A stretch of 64,000 nucleotides of DNA, from NCBI RefSeq assembly GCF_031456835.1, contig NZ_JAVDVK010000001.1:3224001-3288000 (forward strand), read 5' to 3'. The stretch is from Leifsonia shinshuensis (GTDB taxonomy: Bacteria; Actinomycetota; Actinomycetes; Actinomycetales; Microbacteriaceae). Each line of letters opens with the position of its first letter. Positions within the stretch are counted from its first letter, which is position 1. The notes under the pieces were generated by a model that saw nothing but the letters and a program-made list of their open reading frames with translations, was not told the origin of the DNA and made no database searches. This document shows positions 16,612 to 24,275 of this stretch, one piece after another. The position numbers and the translations under genes were made by a program.

Positions 16612-17979
16612 ATGGCTTCACAGCAACGTCGCTTCCCCCGATTCGCCCGAACAATCGCCGTTGCGGTGGCTGCCGCTGCGCTCGTCGCCCTCTCCGGGTG
16701 CACGCCGTCCGGCGGCGGAAACAGCTCCGAGTTCGGATTCACCCCCGCCAAGCAGGTCAAGGACAGCCCAATAACCGTGTGGGTGGATGCATCCCGCGAA
16801 CCGGCGATCAAAGCCTTCGAGGCGAAGTATCCTGACATCAAGCTCAATGTCCAGACGTACGACGGGAACGCCAGCGGCTCGAACAGCTTCCAGACCAAGA
16901 TCTCGCTCTTCGACCAGGCCGGCTCAGGGTGGCCTGACGTCGTCTTCTCCACGCAGAACAACGACGCGTCGTGGGCCTCCAAGGAGAACAACGGCGTTCA
17001 GGCCTTCGCGGCCCCCCTGAACAAGGGGTGGTTCGATAAGGACTTCCTGGACGGCTTCGCGCCGGGAGCGCTCGACCCGCTCACCGTCAACGGAACCGTT
17101 TACGGTCTGCGCAACGATCTGGCCCAGTCGGTGTTCTGGTACAACAAGGCGCTGTTCGATCAGTTCGGTTACAAGATCCCGACGACGTGGGAGGAATATG
17201 AGCAGCTGAGCGACAAGCTCGCTGCCGAGCACCCGGGTTACATCCTCGGCTCGGTGGGTGACGCGTTCGTCGGAATGGACGTCTACTACTGGGGTGCACA
17301 GGCTCCCGTCTTCCAAGTCAAGGGCAACACTTTCAACAGCGACGTCTCGGCTAAGAACTCGACGAAGATGACTGAAATGCTCGACCACATGATTGCGAAC
17401 GGCACTCTGACCAAGGACAGCGTGTTCAGCTCGGACTTCGTGCAGAAGTACAAGGGTAAGGCGCTCGGCATGCCGGGACCGGTCTGGTTCACCGGCGCCC
17501 TCTTCCAGAACCCCGACAGCCTCAACGTTCCCGCCGGTCAGATCGGCGCTGGCACGCCCCTGCACTGGCAGGGCGAGAAGATCGGAACCGGCAACGTGGG
17601 CGGCGGCACGTGGTTCGCATCCAGCCACACGAAGAACCTCAAAGCGGTCAAGACCCTGATGGAGTTCGTCACGAGTTCGGACGACTACCAGGTGAAGCTG
17701 GCAGGCGGCTACCCCGCCTACGCCGCCGCGGCTAAGAAGTGGATCGCGAAACAGGCCACTGGCGGATACTTCGTCGGAGACTTCCAGAACACGGTGGTGC
17801 AAGCCGCAGGCCAGGTCTGGAGCGGCTGGGGCTACCCGAGCTTCAGCGCCGAGACCGGGTACTCGAAGGTCGTCCTGCCCGCGATCGCTGCCGGTCACAC
17901 GATCAAGTCGGTCGCGCCCCAGTGGGAGCAGGAGATGAAGAACGAGGCGCAGGTCCAGGGTTACACCGTCTCCAAGTAA
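16612..17979 (+). CDS. Sugar ABC transporter substrate-binding lipoprotein (family 1)
   Basis: A 455-residue extracellular binding protein. The signal peptide has a basic start, MASQQRRFPRFARTIAVAVA, and the lipobox LSGC; the mature chain is glycine/serine-rich at first and then a standard SBP_bac_1 fold (ITVWVDASREPAIKAFEAKY; WPDVVFSTQNNDASW). It captures an oligosaccharide or monosaccharide for the two permeases downstream. The frame is open 30 codons further up, but the ATG at 16612 has an AAGGA ribosome site and precedes the signal peptide. No ATPase is encoded nearby, so a shared MsiK-type ATPase elsewhere is likely. Confidence 0.9.
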   Translation: MASQQRRFPRFARTIAVAVAAAALVALSGCTPSGGGNSSEFGFTPAKQVKDSPITVWVDASREPAIKAFEAKYPDIKLNVQTYDGNASGSNSFQTKISLFDQAGSGWPDVVFSTQNNDASWASKENNGVQAFAAPLNKGWFDKDFLDGFAPGALDPLTVNGTVYGLRNDLAQSVFWYNKALFDQFGYKIPTTWEEYEQLSDKLAAEHPGYILGSVGDAFVGMDVYYWGAQAPVFQVKGNTFNSDVSAKNSTKMTEMLDHMIANGTLTKDSVFSSDFVQKYKGKALGMPGPVWFTGALFQNPDSLNVPAGQIGAGTPLHWQGEKIGTGNVGGGTWFASSHTKNLKAVKTLMEFVTSSDDYQVKLAGGYPAYAAAAKKWIAKQATGGYFVGDFQNTVVQAAGQVWSGWGYPSFSAETGYSKVVLPAIAAGHTIKSVAPQWEQEMKNEAQVQGYTVSK

Positions 17980-18023
17980 CGATCGTCCATCACTGAAAGA
18001 AGAAGCTCATCGCTACCTCTACT

Positions 18024-18953
18024 GTGAAGGCTCCCGCCGTCGACCAGCTGAATGGTCGGCGGCGGGAGCCGCGCACCAGACGCAAGAACCCGAACCGCGC
18101 ACAGGCGCGAATGGGTTACACGTTCAGCGCAGGATACGGCATCCTGCTGCTCCTGTTCGGCCTGCTCCCTACGCTGTACGCCATCTTCCTGGCGTTCACC
18201 CGCCAAAACGGCTTCGTCGGCCTCGACAACTTCGTGAGGGTGTTCAACGACTACCGATTCTGGCCCGCCGTGCAGCACGTCGCGGTGTACCTGGTGATCT
18301 GGTTGATCTTCCAGACGATCTTCGTCGTCCTCCTCGCACTGATCGTCCACGCGTTCGGCGCTCGGTGGCTGTCGATGTCGACCCGGTTCGTGTACTACAT
18401 CCCTGGCGCGCTGGCCGGCGCGTCCAGCGTGATTCTGTGGCTGTTCCTCCTCGACCCCACCGTCAGCCCGGCCGCCGGAATCCTGCACGCTCTCGGCCTG
18501 AACAGCTTCGTCCAGACCGTCTCGCTCGAGAATCTTCCGGTCATCTTCACGATCATCTCCTTCTGGACCGGCGCCGGGGGGTGGATCGTCATCATGTACG
18601 GAGCGCTCAACAACATCAGTCAGGAAGTGATGGAGGCGGCGCGCGTCGATGGCGCCGGTCCGGTGAAGACCGCCTGGTATATCCAACTGCCACTGCTGCG
18701 TAAATGGATCTCGTACATGGGCATCATGACGCTCGCGGCGGGAACGCAGCTTTTCGTCGAGCCCGCCATCCTCTCTCAAGCCAGCAAGGGCGTTGTGCCC
18801 GGCGACTATTCACTGAACCAGCTCGCCTACGTGTACGCGTTCCGGCAGAACGACTTCAACGGCTCTGCGGCGATCTCCCTCATCCTTCTCGTGGTCGCTG
18901 TCGGACTGGCCGCATACTTCGTCTTCCGTGGAGGCCTCTTTGAGCGCGAATAA
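18024..18953 (+). CDS. Sugar ABC transporter permease (MalF type)
   Basis: A 309-residue permease with about six membrane helices and the cytoplasmic EAA loop EVMEAARVDGAGPVKTAWYI near residues 205-224. The first helix begins near residue 40 (YGILLLLFGLLPTLYAIFLA). The listed start is GTG 18024. Five codons upstream an ATC at 18009, read as start, would give a natural-looking MATSTVK and has the better-placed AGAAG ribosome site. Either initiation is unusual here, so the N-terminus is uncertain. The gene overlaps the second permease. Confidence 0.88.
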   Translation: MKAPAVDQLNGRRREPRTRRKNPNRAQARMGYTFSAGYGILLLLFGLLPTLYAIFLAFTRQNGFVGLDNFVRVFNDYRFWPAVQHVAVYLVIWLIFQTIFVVLLALIVHAFGARWLSMSTRFVYYIPGALAGASSVILWLFLLDPTVSPAAGILHALGLNSFVQTVSLENLPVIFTIISFWTGAGGWIVIMYGALNNISQEVMEAARVDGAGPVKTAWYIQLPLLRKWISYMGIMTLAAGTQLFVEPAILSQASKGVVPGDYSLNQLAYVYAFRQNDFNGSAAISLILLVVAVGLAAYFVFRGGLFERE

Positions 18954-19854
18954 TGCCGTATTGACCCGCGATCGCCGAACGGCGAGGTCGCCGCGCGGCT
19001 GGCTCGGACGCGCTCTTGCGATCGTCGTTGCGCTAGTTTTCGTGGTGTTCTTTGTGTTGCCGTTGATCTGGCTTCTGCTGGCGCCCACGAAAACACCTTT
19101 GCAGCTGCTGACCCAGAACCCGTTCATGTTCGGGAGTATCGGCACGGTCGTCAAGAACTGGCAGAGCCTGTCCGCGTTCCAGGACGGCATCGTCTGGACT
19201 TGGTTGGGAAACGCCGCCTTCTACTCTGGAGCGGCGCTCGTCCTCACGCTCGTCGTCAGCATCCCGGTGGGCTACGCCCTTGCGCTGACGGACTTTCGCC
19301 TCCGTCGTACGCTCCTGGTCACGACGTTGGTTGTGATGCTCATTCCCAACACCGCCCTGGTGCTGCCGATCTTCCTCGAGCTGAGCGCCGTGCGGCTGAT
19401 CGGCAACCCGCTGTCGGTCATCCTGCCGTTCTCATTCTTCCCGTTCGGGGTCTACCTCACCTACATCTACTTCTCCACCAGCATCTCCCGAGACCTTCTG
19501 GATGCCGCCCGCATCGACGGGGCCAGTGAGTTCCGGGTGTTCTGGCGAGTCGCAATGCCCCTGGCCACCCCGGTCATCGCCCTGGTCGGGTTCTTCAACT
19601 TCGTCGGCAACTGGAACAACTACTTCCTGCCCTTCGTGATGGTGCCCGGCACGAATGCGCCGATTCAGGTGGGACTCGCCGAGCTGATCTCCAACGTTCC
19701 ACTGTTCAATCCCACCTCCGCCGGAACGGTGAACATCGAGGTGCCGACACTCGCCCTGGCGACGATCATCTCGGTGGCACCGGTGTTGATCATCTTCCTG
19801 TTCTCGCAGCGATTCCTTGTCTCCGGAATGACTGCCGGCGGAACGAAGGGCTGA
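18940..19854 (+). CDS. Sugar ABC transporter permease (MalG type)
   Basis: A permease of about 304 residues with six membrane helices and the EAA loop LLDAARIDGASEFRVFWRVA near residues 190-209. It pairs with the preceding permease to form the membrane channel. I place the start at TTG 18940 because GGAGG (18930-18934) is five bases upstream; GTG 18928 is a longer alternative. It overlaps the end of the previous gene by 14 bases, which suggests coupled translation. The mutarotase gene follows six bases after its stop. Confidence 0.88.
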   Translation: MSANNAVLTRDRRTARSPRGWLGRALAIVVALVFVVFFVLPLIWLLLAPTKTPLQLLTQNPFMFGSIGTVVKNWQSLSAFQDGIVWTWLGNAAFYSGAALVLTLVVSIPVGYALALTDFRLRRTLLVTTLVVMLIPNTALVLPIFLELSAVRLIGNPLSVILPFSFFPFGVYLTYIYFSTSISRDLLDAARIDGASEFRVFWRVAMPLATPVIALVGFFNFVGNWNNYFLPFVMVPGTNAPIQVGLAELISNVPLFNPTSAGTVNIEVPTLALATIISVAPVLIIFLFSQRFLVSGMTAGGTKG

Positions 19855-19859
19855 CGCGG

Positions 19860-20183
19860 ATGCAACGCTATGCGATGGTGTGCCGCATGCGACCGGACAA
19901 GCGCGAGGAGTATCTCGCTCTGCATCGCGATGTCTGGCCGGGCGTGGAGGCCATGACCAGGCAGGGCAACATCAGGAACTTCTCGATCTACGCGATCGAA
20001 GATGTGCTCTTCGGCTACTACGAGTACATCGGCGAGGACTTTGACGCGGATCAGCGTCGGATGGCGGCCGATCCCGTGCTACAGGAGTGGTGGGCGCGCA
20101 CTGCACCGTGCCAACTGCCGTTCACGGCGGACACGGACGTGCCGAACTGGCAGCCGCTCGAGGAAGCATGGCACCTCGACTGA
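19860..20183 (+). CDS. L-rhamnose/L-fucose mutarotase family protein
   Basis: A 107-residue dimeric alpha/beta-barrel protein of the RhaM family, which interconverts the alpha and beta anomers of a 6-deoxysugar in the cytosol. The full-length match includes MQRYAMVCRMRPDKREEYLA, the HRDVWPGV motif with the catalytic-region histidine (residue 22), NFSIY and WW near residue 78. The last gene of the transporter operon, it suggests that the transported sugar is L-fucose, L-rhamnose or an oligosaccharide releasing one. The fucose enzymes that follow favour fucose. Confidence 0.85.
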   Translation: MQRYAMVCRMRPDKREEYLALHRDVWPGVEAMTRQGNIRNFSIYAIEDVLFGYYEYIGEDFDADQRRMAADPVLQEWWARTAPCQLPFTADTDVPNWQPLEEAWHLD

Positions 20184-20204
20184 TCGCCCGGCGATCCGCT
20201 GGCT

Positions 20205-21083
20205 TCAGTCGAGGGAGCCTCGCTCGGCGCCCCGGCGTCCATAGACCCGATCGGCCGTGCCGCCCATCACATCGCGTCTCTCGCTTTCGCTCAGGGACGC
20301 GACTGTCGAGGCCAGCGCATCCCATGTGCGCTCATACCCTCCCGCCAGTTCCGAGATCGGCCAGTCGCTCCCCATCAGAAGGCGGGACGGGCCGAGGATC
20401 TCGATCGCCGTGTCGACGAACGGACGGATGTCCTTCACCTGCCAGCTGTCCAGTGGGCCATCGGCGGGGTAGAGACCCGAGAGCTTGGCGTGCACACGTG
20501 GGGAGCGCGCCGCGGCGAGCAACAAGCGTCGCCAGTCAGCGAACGACTCCCGGTCCCCGCCGATGGGCGGCTTGCCCAAGTGGTCGACGACGACGACGAG
20601 ATCGGGATGCCGTGCCGTCAGTTCCGGCAGGTGGGCGAGCGCGTTGTGGTCGGCGGTCACGTAATCCAGCGGCACTCCCGCGTCGGCGATCGCTCGGACC
20701 CCTTTTTCGACAGCCGGACTCAGAATCCATCGGGTGTCCTGGCGTTCGTGGAGCAGACTCCGGATGCCGACCACAGGAGCATCCTGGTGCGCCCACTCGC
20801 TCAGGCGTCTGCGCGTGCCTTCGCCATCGTCGAGAGGCGTCCACGCGACGACCCCCGCAACATCGGGCTTCGCGCGGGCCGCCGAGAGCAGATGCGCCGT
20901 GTCCTCGTCATTGTCCGCCGCCTGCACGAGAATGACGGCGTCGATTCCGTGGCTCTGCCTCGCCCCAGCGGTCTCGTCGAGCTCGAAAGAGCGATAGAGG
21001 GGCCCCGCTTCCGGGCCGAGCCACGGATAGTGGGCTGCCGTGAGGTCCCAGATGTGGTGGTGGGCGTCGACGATGCGGTTCAT
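20205..21083 (-). CDS. Amidohydrolase family protein, probable sugar-lactonase
   Basis: A 292-residue amidohydrolase_2 TIM-barrel enzyme. The metal-binding DAHHHIW is at residues 6-12, and VDHLGKPP (near 165) and GSDWP (near 239) follow. This subgroup contains L-fucono-1,5-lactonase and L-rhamnono-lactonase. It overlaps the L-fucose-dehydrogenase-like gene by four bases, so the natural role is hydrolysis of the lactone that enzyme makes, giving L-fuconate. The specificity is inferred from context. It is convergent with the mutarotase gene. Confidence 0.83.
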   Translation of the reverse strand: MNRIVDAHHHIWDLTAAHYPWLGPEAGPLYRSFELDETAGARQSHGIDAVILVQAADNDEDTAHLLSAARAKPDVAGVVAWTPLDDGEGTRRRLSEWAHQDAPVVGIRSLLHERQDTRWILSPAVEKGVRAIADAGVPLDYVTADHNALAHLPELTARHPDLVVVVDHLGKPPIGGDRESFADWRRLLLAAARSPRVHAKLSGLYPADGPLDSWQVKDIRPFVDTAIEILGPSRLLMGSDWPISELAGGYERTWDALASTVASLSESERRDVMGGTADRVYGRRGAERGSLD

Positions 21084-22048
21084 GCGCGCAGAACCCCCTG
21101 GTCACGCAGCTCCTGCCACAACGCCGCCGGTATTTGCGCACGGTAGCGCTCGAGCGTGGAGGAGACCTGAGCGGCGCTGCGCATGCCGACGACGATCGAC
21201 GCGACCTGCGGCTGCAGCAGAGGAAAGGCAATCGCGGCAGCGGGCAGCGTGACGCCGTGCAGATCGCACAGATCGGCGATCCGCCGTGCACGGGCGAGGG
21301 TCTGCTCGTCAGCCTCTCGATAATCGAAACGCCCACCATCGGCAGGTCGGTCCGTGCTGAGCAGACCGGAGTTGTAGACCGCCGCGGCGACGAGCGCGAC
21401 GTCGCGCTCCTCCGCGAGTGGCAGCAGCTTGTCCGCCGCCGACTGGTCGAGAAGTGTGTATCTGCCGGCGACCATCATGACGTCGACGTCGCAGCGTCGG
21501 ATGAATTCCGCCAGCATCGCCGCTTGGTTCATACCCGCTCCGATCGCGCCGATGACGCCCTGGTCGCGAAGCTCGATGAGCGCTGAGATCCCCGTCGTCG
21601 ACGCGGCCTGCCAGTGATCGTCCGGGTCATGCAGGTACGCGATGTCGATGCGGTCGAGCCCCAGACGATCGAGGCTGTCCTCGATGGAGCGCAGGACACC
21701 GTCGCGCGAGAAGTCCCACACGCGCTTCGTCAGCGCTGGGACGAGGAAGCCGTCGTCGTCCAGGCTGTTCGCTCCCGCCGGATTGGGCTCGAGCAGGCGT
21801 CCGACCTTAGTGGAGAGCACATAAGTGTCACGGTCACGCGAACGAAGCGCGGCGCCGAGACGCCTCTCGGACAGACCCAGACCGTAGTGCGGCGCGGTGT
21901 CGAAATACCGGATACCGGCATCCCACGCGGCGTCTACAGCCGCGCGAGCGTCCTCGTCCGAGACAGCCCGACTAAAGTTGCCGAGCTGCGCGGCACCAAA
22001 GCCGACCTCTGTCAGGGAAAGGCCGCGGTCGATTCGTCGAGACTTCAT
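21080..22048 (-). CDS. Aldo/keto reductase, probable L-fucose (D-threo-aldose) 1-dehydrogenase
   Basis: A 322-residue AKR with the full tetrad Asp50, Tyr55, Lys81 and His140. The run RYFDTAPHYGLGLSERRLG and the KVGRLL segment are characteristic of the D-threo-aldose 1-dehydrogenase group (EC 1.1.1.122), which oxidises L-fucose to the lactone with NAD(P). It is the first gene of a two-gene minus-strand unit with the lactonase. A 17-bp palindromic site lies 54 bases upstream of its start, between it and the divergent dehydratase gene. Confidence 0.85.
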   Translation of the reverse strand: MKSRRIDRGLSLTEVGFGAAQLGNFSRAVSDEDARAAVDAAWDAGIRYFDTAPHYGLGLSERRLGAALRSRDRDTYVLSTKVGRLLEPNPAGANSLDDDGFLVPALTKRVWDFSRDGVLRSIEDSLDRLGLDRIDIAYLHDPDDHWQAASTTGISALIELRDQGVIGAIGAGMNQAAMLAEFIRRCDVDVMMVAGRYTLLDQSAADKLLPLAEERDVALVAAAVYNSGLLSTDRPADGGRFDYREADEQTLARARRIADLCDLHGVTLPAAAIAFPLLQPQVASIVVGMRSAAQVSSTLERYRAQIPAALWQELRDQGVLRA

Positions 22049-22101
22049 GGATGCTCCTCTGGGGCTCGCCCGCTGCGTGATTCATTCCGCACTGGGCAGA
22101 T

Positions 22102-22118
22102 TGAACATGTGATGTATG
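22102..22118. promoter_or_regulatory. GntR-type operator between the divergent fucose genes
   Basis: On the minus strand the site reads CATACATCACATGTTCA, matching the CATANGTCACATGTATG pattern of the other sites in 12 of the first 16 positions. It sits in the 108-base gap between the aldo/keto reductase and the enolase-superfamily dehydratase and could control both. Confidence 0.45.
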
Positions 22119-22156
22119 CTCTTTTTAGTTTAGGGCAAGGGAAGTCAAGGGCGATA

Positions 22157-23317
22157 ATGAAGATCACTGGTTACCGATGCATCCGCACATACCGCGACTG
22201 GGGACGTCCTATCGGTGACGTGAACGGATACATCGACAGCGGGCTCACCGAAGTGCCTATCGTGATTCTGGAGACGGACGCAGGCATCACCGGAATCGGT
22301 ACCGGCTCGAATCAGGACATCGACCGGCTGTTCCCGGCACTCGAAGGGGAAGATCCGCGCGCGGTCACGGCTCTGTACGATCGAATGCTGGCACGCGTTT
22401 TCAAGGCGGGGCACGCGGGCGCGACCTTCGGGGGGATCGGCGCGCTGGACATGGCGCTGTGGGATCTGAAGGCCAAGATCGCCGGGGAACCGCTCTGGCG
22501 GGTACTGGGCGGCAGGGACAGGTTTGTCAGCGGGTACGCCTCGGGGCTCGACATCGCCTTGGACGACGAGAAGCTCGCCGCCTTCTACAAGACCATGGCC
22601 GAGTTGGGGTTCACCAGCGCCAAACTCAAAGGCGGCCGCGATCTCGACGCCGACCGGCGCCGGCTGCAGATCATCGGAGATGAACTCCGATCGAACACGC
22701 GTCACCCCGCTCTCATGCTCGACGCAAACGAGTCCTGGAACCTCAAGCAGGCGGTGCGATATGTGACGGCGCTCGAAAACGGCACGGATCTGACCTGGGT
22801 CGAGGAGCCGCTGCGACGGTGGGATGCTCCGGGTCACGCACGGTTGTCCAATGCGGTCAGAGCTGCGGTCGCCACGGGCGAGAACTTGACAGGACTTGAG
22901 CAGTTCCGCCCCTTGCTGGATGCCGGCGGTGTCGACATCGTGCAGGTTGGCTGCGTCTGGGGGGTCACGCACTTCCTTCGGGTTGCGCACCTCGCTCATG
23001 CTCATGACCTTCCGATCAGCCCCGTGGGGCTGACCTCCAATCAGGCGGTCGCGCATGCCGCAACCGCGGTCCCGAACCACCTGGTGACCGAGGTGCAGGA
23101 TCTGGGCTCGCCGTTTGGGATGACGATCGATCAGGAGATCGTGGACGGGGGAATCGTGCTGGGCGATGCGCCGGGTCACGGGGTGAGTATCGACGAGGAG
23201 GGGATCGTGGCGAGCCAACGGGATGCGAGCTGGCTCGTTCCAGCGGGGCCTCACGTGCGTCCGAATCGGGCGGGGCTGCGCCTCGTCGCGGAGGACGATC
23301 GCGCGGAACGCGCATGA
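22157..23317 (+). CDS. Enolase-superfamily (mandelate racemase/muconate lactonizing) protein
   Basis: A 386-residue acid-sugar dehydratase-like protein. The barrel carries KLK (156-158, in SAKLKGGRD), Asp189 (LDANESW), Glu216-217 (VEEP) and Glu242 (ATGEN), the usual base and metal ligands. The position where dehydratases have a histidine (PH) reads SPVG at 288-291, so the general-acid/base His appears missing. The substrate is likely a 6-deoxy or hexonic acid produced by the neighbouring dehydrogenase and lactonase. It differs clearly from the L-fuconate dehydratase at 50.2 kb. ATG 22157 is chosen for its AAGGG ribosome site; the long upstream frame is a shadow. Confidence 0.82.
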   Translation: MKITGYRCIRTYRDWGRPIGDVNGYIDSGLTEVPIVILETDAGITGIGTGSNQDIDRLFPALEGEDPRAVTALYDRMLARVFKAGHAGATFGGIGALDMALWDLKAKIAGEPLWRVLGGRDRFVSGYASGLDIALDDEKLAAFYKTMAELGFTSAKLKGGRDLDADRRRLQIIGDELRSNTRHPALMLDANESWNLKQAVRYVTALENGTDLTWVEEPLRRWDAPGHARLSNAVRAAVATGENLTGLEQFRPLLDAGGVDIVQVGCVWGVTHFLRVAHLAHAHDLPISPVGLTSNQAVAHAATAVPNHLVTEVQDLGSPFGMTIDQEIVDGGIVLGDAPGHGVSIDEEGIVASQRDASWLVPAGPHVRPNRAGLRLVAEDDRAERA

Positions 23318-23347
23318 TGCGGTCCGAAGCGCCGGTAGGTTGAGCGC

Positions 23348-24000
23348 GTGATGACCGGGGACACCCCGCAAGCGGAGCCCGCGTCGTCCCGGACACCCAC
23401 TGCCCACCTCGGCGTGGCAGTCGTCAACGACCTGTTGACCGCGATCGTGAGCGGCGAGGTTCCGCCTGGAGACACGCTGCCTTCTCAGGAGCGTCTCGCG
23501 AAGCAGTTCGGTGTGAGCCGAACGGTAATCCGCGAGTCGGTCAAGCGGATCGAGGACAAGGGCCTAATCACCCTGGAGTCCGGTCGAGGCACGACGGTCC
23601 AGCCACCCGCCTCGTGGAACATCCTCCACCCGGCCGTGCTTTCTCTCATGCTGGAGAACGACGATTCGCTCCGCGTGCTCGATGACATTGCGGTGATCCG
23701 AGGCGCGCTCGAGGGGGCCAAGTCGACTTCCACTTCCTCGTCATGACTCTCTCGGGCAACCACCTGGCGACCAATATCACGAGGATCCTTTTCGAGCATG
23801 CACGGCAGACGGTACGGTTCTCTGCCAATCAGGCGGCAGAGGCCCACGAGCTGACGCTCTCGGAGCACCGGCGGGTGTACGACGCGATCGAGGCCGGAGA
23901 CGCCGCGGCCGCGCAGTCGGCCATGAAGGCTCACATCATCGACTCCTGGCGGCGCCGTCGGCTGCCGACCAGGCGCGGCGCCCATCCCGCGGCCCCCTGA
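23348..24000 (+). pseudogene. FadR-type GntR regulator with an internal deletion
   Basis: The N-terminal winged helix is intact (VVNDLLTAIVSGEVPPGDTL, FGVSRTVIRESVKRIEDKG) up to LDDIAVIRGALEGA. The FCD domain then resumes in another frame at DFHFLVMTLSGNHLATNITR, running to the stop at 24000. Compared with the intact paralogue at 28.8-29.6 kb, about 40 residues (helices at the start of the FCD domain) are missing and the frame is shifted. The truncated product, 132 residues, would still have a DNA-binding domain but no complete effector domain. It follows the dehydratase by 30 bases. Confidence 0.8.
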
Positions 24001-24201
24001 GCCGGATCCTTCCGCGACACGTGCCGGTTAACTTCGGTGACCCCTCGTTGCACTGGGAGCCGCCGACAACCGGTTCCGTCGCACGCCAGAGCCGCTGCTT
24101 CGCAGGGCGCAGCGCGAACGCCGACGCGTCGGCGGCTCGAGGGCGACGGGTGCGCTGCTCGGACTGCTGCTTAACTGTCACGTCAGCCGAAGACTCTTGC
24201 G

Positions 24202-24218
24202 CATACGTCACACGTATG
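24202..24218. promoter_or_regulatory. GntR-type 17-bp operator before the beta-helix gene
   Basis: CATACGTCACACGTATG has seven-base arms that pair perfectly around CAC. It is the best palindrome of the set. The flanks also match the site at 16.5 kb: TTG plus GC before it and ATGAT after it. A TATGAT at 24215-24220 may be the -10. The rest of the 275-base gap (24001-24275) shows nothing else. Confidence 0.55.
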
Positions 24219-24275
24219 ATTTCCTAGGGTCCTGGGGCAAAGCAGCCCTCCTCAACATCACGGAAGCGAATAGCC

